DNA of 64,000 bases from Benzoatithermus sp963720725. GTDB lineage: Bacteria > Pseudomonadota > Alphaproteobacteria > Geminicoccales > Geminicoccaceae. The notes under the pieces are model-generated. The model made no database searches and was not told where the DNA came from. It was given only the letters and a program-made list of their open reading frames with translations. The stretch covers positions 345,564-409,563 of the forward strand of contig CAVRGN010000011.1 in the NCBI GenBank assembly GCA_963720725.1. The letters run 5' to 3'. Of this stretch, positions 9,039 to 18,458 are shown piece after piece. Each line of letters begins with the position of its first letter. Position 1 is the first letter of the stretch. Made by a program: the position numbers and the translations under genes.

Positions 9039-9820
9039 GCCGCGCGGCTCCGGCGCAGCAGGATCAGCTCGACCAGGAGGACCAGGACGATCGAGACGCC
9101 GAAGACCAGCGAGCCCACGGCGTTGGTGGCGGGGTTCAGCCCGGTGCGCAAAGCACTCCAGATCTCGACCGGGAGGGTGACGTCGAAGCGGGTGAGCAGG
9201 AATGCGATGATGAACTCGTCCCAGGAGAGCGTGAAGGCGAGGAAGAAGGCGGCGAACAGAGCCGGCCAGAGCATGGGCACGGTGACCAGCAGCAGCACCT
9301 GCCACTCGGCGGCACCCAGGTCGCGCGCCGCCCGCTCGATCCGCGCCTGCGGTTCGCTCATCTGGGCGTAGAGGATGGCGAAGCAGAGCGGCAGGTTGAT
9401 CACGACATGGCCGATGCCGACGGACAGAAGCGAGCGCGGCAGGCCCAGCGTGTTGAAGGTCGCGAGCAGCCCAAGGCCGATGATCAGGTAGGACACGGTC
9501 AAGGGTGCCAGCAGCAGGCCGTGGATGGCTCCGGCCCAGCGCGGCGGATCGCGGGCGAGGCCGTAGGCCGCGAGGAAGCCGAGTGCCGTGGCGACCAGCG
9601 ACGAGAGCGCGCCCACGAGCAGGGAATGGCCGAGCGCGCCGAGGAGCCGCCCGTCGTGCAGCACCGCGCCATACCAGCGCAGCGACGGCCCGTTGAACGG
9701 CGGTACCGGCAGCGTCGAGCCCTGGAACGAGAACAGCACCAGGACCAGGACGGGCAGGAAGATGAACAGGTAGGCGAGCCCGAGATAGAGCGGCGCCAGG
9801 AGCCGGCATGCCCGGGTCAT
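9035..9820 (-). CDS. ABC transporter permease, PotC type
   Basis: Inner-membrane subunit, 261 residues, with about six hydrophobic segments (first at residues 8-32, LAPLYLGLAYLFIFLPVLVL). It carries the EAA-type coupling loop (ERAARDLGAAEWQVLLLVTVPML), which contacts the ATPase. The ATG at 9820 overlaps the stop of the other permease by one base (TGATG). Length and order in the operon match PotC-family permeases. Confidence 0.92.
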   Translation of the reverse strand: MTRACRLLAPLYLGLAYLFIFLPVLVLVLFSFQGSTLPVPPFNGPSLRWYGAVLHDGRLLGALGHSLLVGALSSLVATALGFLAAYGLARDPPRWAGAIHGLLLAPLTVSYLIIGLGLLATFNTLGLPRSLLSVGIGHVVINLPLCFAILYAQMSEPQARIERAARDLGAAEWQVLLLVTVPMLWPALFAAFFLAFTLSWDEFIIAFLLTRFDVTLPVEIWSALRTGLNPATNAVGSLVFGVSIVLVLLVELILLRRSRAA

Positions 9821-10659
9821 CAGGCGCGCTCCAGCCGCAGCCAGCGGGCGCAGGCGAGATAGGCCAGGGTCACCACCAGCATCAGGATCAAGGACAGGGC
9901 GGCGGCCATCGGAAAATCGGCCTGCCGGCCGATCTGGAGCATGATCGCCTGCGGCATCAGGAGCTCGCGGTTGCCGCCCAGGATCTGCGGGGTGATGTAA
10001 TCGCCGATGGTGAGCACGAAGGTGAGAAAGGCGCCGACCACGATCCCCGGGGCGCTGAGCGGCAGGGTCACGCGCAGGAAGGTCTGCCAGGGCGAGGCCC
10101 CGAGATCGGCGGCCGCGCGCAGGCAGCTGGCGGGGATCTGGGCGAGGCTCGCATAGATCGTCAGCGTCAGCAGCATGGTGAAGAAGTGGACGAAGCCGAT
10201 CACCGTGCCGGTGCGGTTGCTGACCAGCGGCACGCCGAGGTCGATCCCGATCAGGCGCAGCGCCGCCGGCACCACGCCCTCGGGCGACAGGACCAGGAGC
10301 CAGCTGTAGGAGCGGACAAGGTAGGAGGTCCAGAACGGCAGGATGGCGAGCAGCAGGGCGACCCGCTGCCAGCGCGCCGGCACCCGGAAGGCGATGATCC
10401 AGGCCAGCGGATAGGCGAGGACGACGCTCAGCCCGGTGACCAGTGCGGTCACCTCGAGCGAGTTCCAGAGCGCCTCGTGGAAGTAGGGCTTGTCGACGAA
10501 GCGGGCGTAGTTGGCGATGGTCCAGCCGGGCATGGCGCGCCCGCCGACCCGCAGCCCCAGACTCTGCACGGCCATGACCCCGAGCGGCACCAGGAAGAAG
10601 GCGGCCGTCCACAGGAGCGCCGGCCCGGCCAGCGCCAGACCGGCGCGGCCACCGCGCAT
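9820..10659 (-). CDS. ABC transporter permease, PotB type
   Basis: Inner-membrane subunit, 279 residues, with about six transmembrane segments starting at residues 7-30 and a coupling loop LRAAADLGASPWQTFLRVTLPL. It pairs with the PotC-type permease to form the channel. The ATG at 10659 overlaps the stop of the binding-protein gene by one base (TGATG), so expression is coupled. The family and operon order are clear; the transported substrate is not. Confidence 0.92.
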   Translation of the reverse strand: MRGGRAGLALAGPALLWTAAFFLVPLGVMAVQSLGLRVGGRAMPGWTIANYARFVDKPYFHEALWNSLEVTALVTGLSVVLAYPLAWIIAFRVPARWQRVALLLAILPFWTSYLVRSYSWLLVLSPEGVVPAALRLIGIDLGVPLVSNRTGTVIGFVHFFTMLLTLTIYASLAQIPASCLRAAADLGASPWQTFLRVTLPLSAPGIVVGAFLTFVLTIGDYITPQILGGNRELLMPQAIMLQIGRQADFPMAAALSLILMLVVTLAYLACARWLRLERA

Positions 10660-11711
10660 CAGTGCTGCAGGAACTCGGTCCAGACCTCGAGCATCTTGGC
10701 GTCGAGCTCGGCGTCCGGGATGAAATAGGGGTAGGAATTGGCGATGAAGCCCGGCTGCTCGTCCCAGCGCAGGACCTCTTTCTGCTCGCCGGTCAGCGTC
10801 GCCTTGCTGTTCGCCGGCATCGCCCAGTAGCAGGAGGAGGTTGCGAGCCGCGCCTGGCCCTCGGGGCTCAGGATGTACTTCACGAACTCGGTGGCGAGCT
10901 CCTGCTTCTCGCTGCTTGCGAACACGCCGATGGCCTGCATCCAGCGCACGCCGCCATCGTCGGGCAGCACCCAGTCGAGATCGGGGTTCTCCGCGTGGAG
11001 CCCCGCCGTGACATACTCTCCGCCGCCGGCGATCACGTCGACCTGACCGGTGGCGAGCGCGGTCTGCGAGGTGACCACGTCGCCGACCAGGGCCGCATTG
11101 TCCTTGATCTCGAACAACTTGTCGCGGATCTGCGGCAGCGTCGCCTCGCTGATGTCGGACGGCTTCATGCCGAGGCCGATGGCGACCATGCCCATGAGCG
11201 GGATGTAGTAGTCGTAGACGGCGATCCTGCCCTTGTACTTGGGATCCCACAGCACCGGGGTCTGGCGCATGTCGGCCGGGTCGACCTTGGCTTTGTTGTA
11301 GGCCAGCGTATTGTAGCCGAACTTCTCCGGTACGGCGTACATCTTGCCGTCCTTGAAGTGCAGACCTTCCTGGCGCAGCTCGGGAAAGATGTCGGACCAC
11401 GGGAATTCCGCTTCCGGCAGCGGCGCCAGGAGGCCGGCCTCGACCACGCGCGGCACGTCGACGCTGTCGACCACGAACACGTCCCAGTCGCCGGGCCTGC
11501 TCTGCTCAAGCAACGCCAGGGCCGTGCCGGTACCTTCATAGTCCTTGACGTTGACCTTGACGTCGAACTGCTTCTCGAACGGCTCGAGCAGCGCGGGATC
11601 GGTATGGTCGCACCAGACCAGGGCATTGAGCTCCTGCTGTGCATGTGCGGGCGCGGCCGCCATCGCGCCCGCCATCAAGGCTGCGCGCAGCCCGCTCGTC
11701 ATCCAGGCCAT
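10659..11711 (-). CDS. Periplasmic substrate-binding protein, PotD/PotF type
   Basis: First gene of the importer operon; captures the substrate in the periplasm. The 350-residue precursor has a signal peptide (hydrophobic residues 8-20, AHAQ cleavage region near 25) and the family-1 binding-protein fold, with the motif LVWCDHTDPALLEPFEKQF and a conserved acidic/aromatic pocket (YEGTGTALALL, VVDSVDVPR). The ATG at 11711 is chosen because GGAGG stands seven bases upstream. An inverted repeat at 11731-11757 lies just before it and could be a regulatory site or the ndk terminator. Confidence 0.9.
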   Translation of the reverse strand: MAWMTSGLRAALMAGAMAAAPAHAQQELNALVWCDHTDPALLEPFEKQFDVKVNVKDYEGTGTALALLEQSRPGDWDVFVVDSVDVPRVVEAGLLAPLPEAEFPWSDIFPELRQEGLHFKDGKMYAVPEKFGYNTLAYNKAKVDPADMRQTPVLWDPKYKGRIAVYDYYIPLMGMVAIGLGMKPSDISEATLPQIRDKLFEIKDNAALVGDVVTSQTALATGQVDVIAGGGEYVTAGLHAENPDLDWVLPDDGGVRWMQAIGVFASSEKQELATEFVKYILSPEGQARLATSSCYWAMPANSKATLTGEQKEVLRWDEQPGFIANSYPYFIPDAELDAKMLEVWTEFLQH

Positions 11712-11730
11712 TGCCGTTCCTCCGCAGTAC

Positions 11731-11757
11731 CCGGCATCACTACGCACGGGATGCCGG
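11731..11757 (-). terminator. Hairpin between ndk and the importer operon
   Basis: Perfect 8-base inverted repeat (CCGGCATC, 11 bases, GATGCCGG) lying just downstream of the ndk stop and just upstream of the binding-protein gene. No T-run follows on the minus strand, so it may be a weak or factor-assisted terminator, or an operator for the importer. Confidence 0.4.
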
Positions 11758-11763
11758 TTGCGA

Positions 11764-12186
11764 TCAGCCGACGATCTCGATCCCGGAAAAGAAGAACGCG
11801 ATCTCGATCTCGGCGTTCTCGGGACTGTCGGAGCCGTGCACCGAATTGGCCTCGATGCTCTCGGCAAAGTCCTTACGGATCGTTCCGGCCGCGGCGTTGG
11901 CCGGGTTGGTCGCGCCCATCACCTCACGGTTGCCGGCAACCGCGTTCTCACCCTCGAGGACCTGGACCACGACCGGTCCGCTGGTCATGAACTCGACCAG
12001 GGAGGCGAAGAACGGCCGCTCGCGGTGCACGCCGTAGAACGCCTCGGCCTGGGCCCGGCTGAGGTGCAGCCGCTTCTGCGCCACGATCCGCAGGCCCGCC
12101 TTTTCCAGGCGGTCGTTGATGGCGCCGGTCAGGTTGCGCCGGGTCGCGTCGGGCTTGATGATCGAGAAGGTCCGCTCGAGGGCCAT
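11764..12186 (-). CDS. ndk: Nucleoside diphosphate kinase
   Basis: Transfers the gamma-phosphate between nucleoside triphosphates and diphosphates through a phospho-His intermediate, keeping NTP pools balanced in the cytoplasm. 140 residues, the standard length; N-terminal RTFSIIKPDATRRN motif and catalytic His117 in SVHGSDS. The ATG at 12186 follows a GGAAG site. Conserved housekeeping gene with no unusual features. Confidence 0.97.
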   Translation of the reverse strand: MALERTFSIIKPDATRRNLTGAINDRLEKAGLRIVAQKRLHLSRAQAEAFYGVHRERPFFASLVEFMTSGPVVVQVLEGENAVAGNREVMGATNPANAAAGTIRKDFAESIEANSVHGSDSPENAEIEIAFFFSGIEIVG

Positions 12187-12275
12187 CTGGTGCTTCCGCA
12201 AACTTGAGGTGTCGATTGAGCCGCGCGCCTTATAGCGGCGGCGGCCGCGACGCGATAGGTCGCCCGGCCGATGGA

Positions 12276-12728
12276 TCAGCCGCCGCCCTTGGTCCATCCG
12301 CCGCGTTCGGACTGCTGCCAGTAGACGCAGCCATGTCCGGCGGCCGTGGCCGCCCGCCAGCGGCCGCGCGCCCGATCGACCGCGCTCGGATCGTCGCCGT
12401 CGAACAGGTCCAGGCAGCGGTCGAACGAAGCCAGATCCGGCGCTTCCGCATCATGGACCAGCACCAGGATCGTGGCGCCGTTGGGGTTCTCGATCTGGGT
12501 GGTCAGGTAGATCGGCTGGTCCTCGGCGAAGCCGTCGGCACGGGTACCGTGCGGCAGGAAGGAGTCCTTGCCGTGGGTCCACAAGGCCCGGTTCAGCAGT
12601 TCCAGCCGCTCAGCATCGCCGATTCGCACCAGAACCCGGGTGGCGCCGGCATAGGCCTTTTCCAGAAGCCGCGGCAGGGCCTCTTCGAGCGTGCTGCGCG
12701 TCAGATGGTAGAAGCCGATCTCGGTCAA
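12276..12728 (-). CDS. holC: DNA polymerase III chi subunit
   Basis: Clamp-loader accessory subunit that links the replisome to SSB. 150 residues with the alphaproteobacterial HolC pattern (IGFYHLTRSTLEEALPRLLEKAY, then SFLPHGTRADGFAEDQPIYLTT). The start is a TTG at 12728 that overlaps the pepA stop (TTGA), so translation is coupled to pepA; no better start exists without running far into pepA. The pepA-holC pairing is common in alphaproteobacteria. The 89 bases to ndk show no gene. Confidence 0.88.
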   Translation of the reverse strand: MTEIGFYHLTRSTLEEALPRLLEKAYAGATRVLVRIGDAERLELLNRALWTHGKDSFLPHGTRADGFAEDQPIYLTTQIENPNGATILVLVHDAEAPDLASFDRCLDLFDGDDPSAVDRARGRWRAATAAGHGCVYWQQSERGGWTKGGG

Positions 12729-14215
12729 GCGGTCGCTTCGTGCTTGTCGGCCACGAGCTTGTCGAGCAGCCGCACGCCGAAACCGGTGGCCCCCTTGCCC
12801 GACAGCGGCAGGTCGCGCGAGCTCCAGGCCATGGCCGCGATGTCGAGATGCGCCCAGGGCGTGTCGCCGACGAACTGCTGCAGGAACACGGCACCGGCCG
12901 TGCTGCCCGCCTCCCGGCCTCTGCCGACATTCTTGATGTCGGCGATGTCGGACTTGATGTGCTTTTCGTAGGCCTTGCCGAGCGGCAGCCGCCACAGGAG
13001 CTCGCCGGTGGCGTTCGCGGCACGGATCAGGTCGGCCGCAAGGGATTCGTCGTTGGCGAACAACCCGGCCTGCTCGTGCCCGAGGGCCACGATCACCGCC
13101 CCGGTAAGCGTGGCGAGGTCGACCATGGCCTTCGGCTTGAAGCGCTCGCGGGTGTAGTGGAGCACGTCGCAGAGCACGAGGCGCCCTTCGGCATCGGTGT
13201 TGATCACCTCGATCGTCTTGCCCGCCATGCTGCGCACGACGTCGCCCGGCCGCTGCGCATTGGAGGAAGGCATGTTCTCGACCAGGCCGAGGACGCCCAC
13301 CACGTTGGCGCGCGCCTTGCGCCCGGCCAAGGCCTGCATGGCGCCGAACACCGCGGCAGCGCCACCCATGTCGGCCTTCATCTCCTCCATGCCCTGCGCC
13401 GGCTTGATCGAGATGCCACCGGTGTCGAAGCAGACGCCCTTGCCGACCAGGGCGAGCGGCGCCTCGCTGCCACCCCCCCGCCATTGCATCACCACGACGA
13501 ACGGCGGCTGCGCGCTGCCCTGCGCCACGCCGAGCAGGGCATTCATGCCGAGTCCGGCCAAAGCATCCCGGTCCAGGATCTCGACCTCGACGCCAAATTC
13601 CGCGAGCCCGGCGCAGGCATCGGCGAACGCGGCCGGCGTAAGGACGTTCCCGGGTTCGCTGACCAGGTCGCGGGCATGACACACCGCGGCGGCCATCGAG
13701 CGGGCTGCAGCGATGTTCGGCTCCGCCCCCTCGACGGCCACCCGCAATCGCTCTGGCGCGCCGTCGTCGTCCTCCTTGATGCCGTTGCCGTGGTACTTGG
13801 CGAAGCGATAGGCGCGCAGGGAGGCGCCGAGCGCCAGGGCAGCGGCCACCTCCGCCGGCGGCAGGCCGAGTTCCAGCCCCTCGGACGAAGCGAGTGTCGC
13901 CTCGCGGATCTTCAGTGTCCGCAATTTCTGCGCCAACGCTCCGCCGGCCTCATCGAAGTCGCGCCGCTCCAGTCCCTCCGTCTTGCCCAGCGGCAGGAGC
14001 AGTACCCGGTCGAGGGACACGCCGGCAGGCAGGAAGAGATCGAGAGCCCGGGCGTGCTTCAGCCCGCCAGCAACCGTGCCGAGAGCGCGGGAGAGCAGAC
14101 CGTGCGTCGCCCGGTCGAGACGCTCAGCTACCCGTCCCAGTCTGCCGTCGTGGCCGACAGGCACGACGACGGTGCCATGCTCGGGCAACACCGCCGGGTT
14201 GAGCAAGATCTCCAT
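12725..14215 (-). CDS. pepA: Leucyl aminopeptidase (M17 family)
   Basis: Cytoplasmic Zn/Mn aminopeptidase that removes N-terminal residues from peptides; in some bacteria it also acts as a DNA-binding regulator. 496 residues with the metal-site signature NTDAEGRL (339-346) and VGKGVCFDTGGISIK (257-271). I chose ATG 14215 (MEILLNPAV) over the longer frame to 14461, which looks non-coding and overlaps the divergent lptD start. It is divergent from lptD and followed by coupled holC. Confidence 0.95.
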   Translation of the reverse strand: MEILLNPAVLPEHGTVVVPVGHDGRLGRVAERLDRATHGLLSRALGTVAGGLKHARALDLFLPAGVSLDRVLLLPLGKTEGLERRDFDEAGGALAQKLRTLKIREATLASSEGLELGLPPAEVAAALALGASLRAYRFAKYHGNGIKEDDDGAPERLRVAVEGAEPNIAAARSMAAAVCHARDLVSEPGNVLTPAAFADACAGLAEFGVEVEILDRDALAGLGMNALLGVAQGSAQPPFVVVMQWRGGGSEAPLALVGKGVCFDTGGISIKPAQGMEEMKADMGGAAAVFGAMQALAGRKARANVVGVLGLVENMPSSNAQRPGDVVRSMAGKTIEVINTDAEGRLVLCDVLHYTRERFKPKAMVDLATLTGAVIVALGHEQAGLFANDESLAADLIRAANATGELLWRLPLGKAYEKHIKSDIADIKNVGRGREAGSTAGAVFLQQFVGDTPWAHLDIAAMAWSSRDLPLSGKGATGFGVRLLDKLVADKHEATA

Positions 14216-14399
14216 GACCGTCCGTCCCTCGTCATGACCCGGCCGCAGCCCTGCCCGAGCCAGCCCGCCGTTGGTTACCTTCAATCCCTGCGCCGCCGTG
14301 CACCAGCTTGTCAACGTTGCGCCAGCGGCATGGACGCTCGCCCACCCCCTGGCTAGAACGGGGGCCTTGCCCGCTACAGAACCGACCGGGGATGGACCC

Positions 14400-16661
14400 G
14401 TGCCGATCAGCCAAAGAGCATCGCGCCCAGGGTCGATCGCTGCGGTACTGGGTGCCGCCATCCTGCTCTGTCAGATGACGACGGTGGCGGCGCAGGAGCC
14501 CGCGCCGGACCCGAACTCACCCGAGAACGCGCCGTCGGTGCTCACGGCGGACACCGTGACCAACAACTCGACGACCGGCGTGACGACCGCTACCGGCAAT
14601 GTGGAGATCAGCACCGGACGCCGCCGGCTGCTGGCGGACGAGGTCCGCTACGACCGCCGCTCGGGCAAGATGTACGCACAAGGCAACGTCATCCTGATCG
14701 AGCCATCGGGCGACGCCCTGTTCGGCGACCGGGTCGAGGTCACGGAGGACCTCAAGGAGGGCTTCGTCGAGGCCGTGGGCATGCTGCTCGAGGACGATTC
14801 GCGCATCGCCGCCAACACGGCGACTCGCCGCAACGGCAATGTGGTGGAGTTCGAGCGCGCGGTCTATTCGCCCTGCCCCGTTTGCGCCGAGGACAAGAGC
14901 GGGCCCTTGTGGGAGATCAAGGCGCGCCACGTGGTCCTCGACGAGGAGGCGCAGACTCTCACCTACCGCGACGCGCGCCTGGAGATGTTCGGCCTACCGA
15001 TCGCCTACACGCCATGGTTTCGCCATCCCGCGCCAGGGGTGACCCGCCAGTCCGGCTTCCTGACCCCGACCTTCGGCTCGACCTCCGAACTCGGCCTGGT
15101 CGCACAGATTCCCTACTACTACGTCATCGACCAGAGTTCCGACGCCACCATAGCGCCGATCTTCACCCAGAAGGGCGGTACCGTGCTCGCCGGCGAGTAC
15201 CGGCGCCTGGGCAACAATGGCTACACGCAGCTGGCTGGTGCGGGCACCTACGCGGTACGCGACGAAAGCGACGTCGACAGCGAGCAGGGCCACGGGTTCC
15301 GCGGCTACTTCCGCGGCTTCGGCGGCTACGGGGTCACCGATCACACGCAGGGCGGCTTTGACGTCTATCTGAGCTCCGACAACACCTTCCTCGACCGCTA
15401 CCAGGTCGACGATGCCGACGTGCTGCGCAGCCGCGTCTTCCTGGAAGGTTTCGATCGCCGCGATTTCTGGTCTCTGAACGGCTACTACTTCCAAGGCCTG
15501 CGTCCGTTCGACGACCAGGACACGATCCCGGTGGCGCTGCCGCTGGCCGAGACCCGGCTGGTGAGCGACCGCATGCGCTGGGGTTCCTACTTCACCGCGG
15601 ATTCGAACGTGCTGGCGTTGACCCGCAGCCAGGGCCTCGACACGCGGCGGATCTCCAACAGCGTCGGCTGGACGCTGCCCCATGTCGGCCCGATCGGCGA
15701 CGTCTATCGTCTCAACGTGAGCCTCCGCGGCGACGTCTACAACACCGAGGGCAATCCCGAGACCTTCAGCTCGGAGGGCGGTGATCAGACCAACGCGCGG
15801 GTACTGCCCCGGATCTCCGCAGACTGGAGCTGGCCGCTCGCCGACCTGGAAGGGCAGTGGGTGCACGAGGTCGAGCCGATGGTCAGCGTCCAGGTAGCGC
15901 CGACCTTCGGCAACACGCGCAAGATCCCGAACGAGGACAGCTCCGACTTCGAGTTCGACGAGACCAACCTGTTCGAGTCCGATCGCTTTCCGGGCCTAGA
16001 CCGGATCGACACCGGCTCGCGGGTGGCATACGGCCTGCGCTTCAGCTCGCTGGGACCGCGCGCCACCGAATTCACCGGGACCTTCGGCCAGAGCTACGGC
16101 TTCACGGAGAACTCGTTCGTGCCCCCTGAGTCGGGCGTGCAGGACAATCTCTCCGACTATGTCGGCGCCTTCTACGTCCGACCCAGCCCGCTGCTCGACC
16201 TGAGCTACCGCTTCCGCCTCGGCAAGGACGACCTCAAATTCCGGCGCAGCGATGCGCTGGCCTCGTTCGGGCCGAGCTTCCTGCGCTTCAACATCGGCTA
16301 CGTCAACTTGTCCCGCGAGCCGGAGGCGTTCGACGAGGACAACCAGTCGAGCTCGAATCCCACGGGTTTTCAATCCCGTGAGGAGATCACGGCCGGCGTC
16401 CGCATCAGGCTGACCGACCAGATCTCGATCGGCGGCCAGACCCGACGCGACCTCAGCGCCAACGAGACCATCGCCAATCAGGCGGGCCTGATCTATACGC
16501 ACCCCTGCCTGATCCTGGCGCTCGGGTTCGAGCAGCGCTTCACGCCGGATGCGGAGCTCGGCGACGAGACCGCGTTTCTGTTCAGGATCGCATTCAAGAA
16601 CCTCGCCGACTTCGAGACCGGAGGCTCGCTGTTCGGCTCACAGTCGGACGGAGGTAGCTGA
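14400..16661 (+). CDS. lptD: LPS-assembly outer membrane protein LptD
   Basis: Outer-membrane beta-barrel that inserts lipopolysaccharide into the outer leaflet. The 753-residue precursor has a signal peptide (hydrophobic residues 15-32 ending TVAAQ), an OstA-like periplasmic domain (residues about 50-180, repeats such as DEVRYDRRSGKMYAQGNV) and a C-terminal barrel (RFRLG, NIGYVNLS, FRIAFKNL strands). Cys residues near CPVC and HPCL could give the essential disulfides. The GTG at 14400 is preferred because it places the signal peptide at the N-terminus; the frame opens at 14271. surA follows directly, as usual in this synteny group. Confidence 0.93.
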   Translation: MPISQRASRPGSIAAVLGAAILLCQMTTVAAQEPAPDPNSPENAPSVLTADTVTNNSTTGVTTATGNVEISTGRRRLLADEVRYDRRSGKMYAQGNVILIEPSGDALFGDRVEVTEDLKEGFVEAVGMLLEDDSRIAANTATRRNGNVVEFERAVYSPCPVCAEDKSGPLWEIKARHVVLDEEAQTLTYRDARLEMFGLPIAYTPWFRHPAPGVTRQSGFLTPTFGSTSELGLVAQIPYYYVIDQSSDATIAPIFTQKGGTVLAGEYRRLGNNGYTQLAGAGTYAVRDESDVDSEQGHGFRGYFRGFGGYGVTDHTQGGFDVYLSSDNTFLDRYQVDDADVLRSRVFLEGFDRRDFWSLNGYYFQGLRPFDDQDTIPVALPLAETRLVSDRMRWGSYFTADSNVLALTRSQGLDTRRISNSVGWTLPHVGPIGDVYRLNVSLRGDVYNTEGNPETFSSEGGDQTNARVLPRISADWSWPLADLEGQWVHEVEPMVSVQVAPTFGNTRKIPNEDSSDFEFDETNLFESDRFPGLDRIDTGSRVAYGLRFSSLGPRATEFTGTFGQSYGFTENSFVPPESGVQDNLSDYVGAFYVRPSPLLDLSYRFRLGKDDLKFRRSDALASFGPSFLRFNIGYVNLSREPEAFDEDNQSSSNPTGFQSREEITAGVRIRLTDQISIGGQTRRDLSANETIANQAGLIYTHPCLILALGFEQRFTPDAELGDETAFLFRIAFKNLADFETGGSLFGSQSDGGS

Positions 16662-16666
16662 CCTTG

Positions 16667-17623
16667 ATGCGTCCACTTGCCCGGCTCGGCGGCGCCGTCC
16701 GGCTCGCAGCCTGCCTCTTGGTCCTGACGATGGCCGCGGCCCAGGCGCAGGTTGCGACCCAGCGGATCGCCGCGGTCGTCAACGACGAGGTGATCACCAC
16801 CCAGGACCTGATCGACCGGATCAATCTCGCCATCGCCACCGGTGGCCTCCCAAACGACGAGGCGACCCGGCAGCGGCTGGCGCCGCAGATCCTGCGCGGG
16901 CTCATCGACGAGAGGCTCGAGCTGCAGGAGGCCAAGCGTCTGGGCGCGGAGGTCACCGAGCCCGAAATCGACCAGGCGCTGGCGACCATCGCCCAACGCA
17001 ACCGGACCAATGCCGCCGACCTCGTGCGCTACCTCTCGGACCGGGGCCTCAACCCGCGCGCACTACGGGACCAACTCAAGGCGCAGATCGCCTGGATCAA
17101 GGTCGTGAACCGGGAGCTGCGGCCGAAGATCGTGGTGACCCGGGAGCAGATCGACCTGGCGCTGCGGCGCGGCGCAGGCCCGGCGGACGACCGCGAGCTG
17201 CAGCTGAGCGAGATCCTGCTGCCGGTCTACGAGCGCGGCCAGGAGGCCAAGGCGCTCGAGGACGCCCGTGGGCTGGTGTCCACCCTGCGCGGCGGCGCCA
17301 GCTTTCCGGCGCTCGCCCGCCAAGTGTCGGCCGCCGGCAGTGCCGAGAGCGGCGGCGATCTCGGCTGGGTGCCGGTCAGCGCCATCATCCCCGATCTGCG
17401 CGACCAGATCGCGGCCCTGCCGGTGGGTCAGGTGTCGGATCCGATCGTCAGCGCCGCGGGCGTCCACATCTTCATGGTGCGCGATCAGCGGGCACGGACC
17501 GATGCCGGCGCGGCCGACCGCGAGACCGTTCGCCAGACCCTCGAGCAGCAGCAGCTCGAACGCCAGGCCGGGCGCTACCTCCGCGACTTGCGCCGGGACG
17601 CCTTCGTCGACGTCCGGCTCTGA
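16667..17623 (+). CDS. surA: Periplasmic peptidyl-prolyl isomerase/chaperone SurA
   Basis: Chaperone for outer-membrane protein precursors such as LptD. 318 residues: signal peptide (hydrophobic residues 12-25, AQAQ), SurA N-terminal chaperone region (residues about 30-150, RIAAVVNDEVITTQDLIDRI) and one parvulin PPIase domain (about 165-270, LQLSEILLPV, GGDLGWVP, GVHIFMV). E. coli SurA has two parvulin domains; a single one is normal in alphaproteobacteria. A TTG at 16664 just before the ATG has better spacing to the upstream GGAGG and could be the true start. pdxA, often between surA and rsmA, is absent here. Confidence 0.9.
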   Translation: MRPLARLGGAVRLAACLLVLTMAAAQAQVATQRIAAVVNDEVITTQDLIDRINLAIATGGLPNDEATRQRLAPQILRGLIDERLELQEAKRLGAEVTEPEIDQALATIAQRNRTNAADLVRYLSDRGLNPRALRDQLKAQIAWIKVVNRELRPKIVVTREQIDLALRRGAGPADDRELQLSEILLPVYERGQEAKALEDARGLVSTLRGGASFPALARQVSAAGSAESGGDLGWVPVSAIIPDLRDQIAALPVGQVSDPIVSAAGVHIFMVRDQRARTDAGAADRETVRQTLEQQQLERQAGRYLRDLRRDAFVDVRL

Positions 17624-17663
17624 TCCCGCCGGCAGACGCCCGGCCCGCCAGCGCGCACCGGGC

Positions 17664-18458
17664 CTGCACGCCGACAAGCGGCTGGGCCAGCATTTCCTGT
17701 TCGATCCGTCGATCCTGCGCCGCATCGCGGCCGCGGCGGGCGATCTCGCCGGTGCCGTGGTGCTCGAGGTCGGCCCCGGCCCGGGCGGGCTGACCCGCGC
17801 GCTGCTCGGTGCCGGCGCAGCGCGGGTGGTCGCGGTCGAGCGGGATCACCGGTTCGTGGAGCATCTGCGCGGGCTCGAGGCGGAGGCGGCCGGGCGGCTG
17901 GAGATCATGGCCGCCGACGCGCTGGAGGTGGACCCGTGCGCGCTGGCGCCGGCGGGCGGGCTGCGGATCGTGGCCAACCTCCCCTACAATGTGGCGACCC
18001 CGCTCCTGTTCGGCTGGTTCGACCGGCTCGCCTGCATCGAGCGCATGGTGCTGATGTTCCAGAAGGAAGTGGCCTTGCGCCTGACTGCCGCCCCCGGCGG
18101 CGCCGACTACGGCCGGCTGGCGGTGATGGCGCAGTCCCTGTGCCGGGTCGAGCGCCTGTTCGACCTGCCGGCGGCCGCCTTCACCCCGCCACCCAAGGTG
18201 AGCTCCAGCGTGGTCCGCCTGACCCCGCGGGAGGACCAGCCGGCACCGGAGCTGCGCGCCACCCTGGCCGATCTCACCCGCGCCGCGTTCGGCCAGCGCC
18301 GCAAGATGCTGCGCGCCAGCCTGCGCGGGTTCACGCCCGATCCCCTGGCCCTGCTGGCGGCGGCCGCCATCGATCCGACGCGGCGGGCCGAGGAGCTGGA
18401 CATCGGCCAGTTCCTGCACCTGGCCTTCCTGCACCGCACCGGCACCGGCCGGAGCTAG
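17664..18458 (+). CDS. rsmA: 16S rRNA dimethyladenosine methyltransferase
   Basis: Dimethylates two adjacent adenines in the 3' helix of 16S rRNA during small-subunit maturation. The body is complete: HADKRLGQHFLFD start region, SAM motif VLEVGPGPGG, NLPYN active-site motif, and the C-terminal PPPKVSSSVVRL region. The start is unresolved. No ATG, GTG or TTG lies just upstream of the conserved N-terminus; the listed CTG at 17664 fits the family, while the nearest in-frame ATG (17502) would overlap surA by about 120 bases out of frame. It converges with and overlaps the Mrr-like gene by four bases. Confidence 0.88.
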   Translation: MHADKRLGQHFLFDPSILRRIAAAAGDLAGAVVLEVGPGPGGLTRALLGAGAARVVAVERDHRFVEHLRGLEAEAAGRLEIMAADALEVDPCALAPAGGLRIVANLPYNVATPLLFGWFDRLACIERMVLMFQKEVALRLTAAPGGADYGRLAVMAQSLCRVERLFDLPAAAFTPPPKVSSSVVRLTPREDQPAPELRATLADLTRAAFGQRRKMLRASLRGFTPDPLALLAAAAIDPTRRAEELDIGQFLHLAFLHRTGTGRS

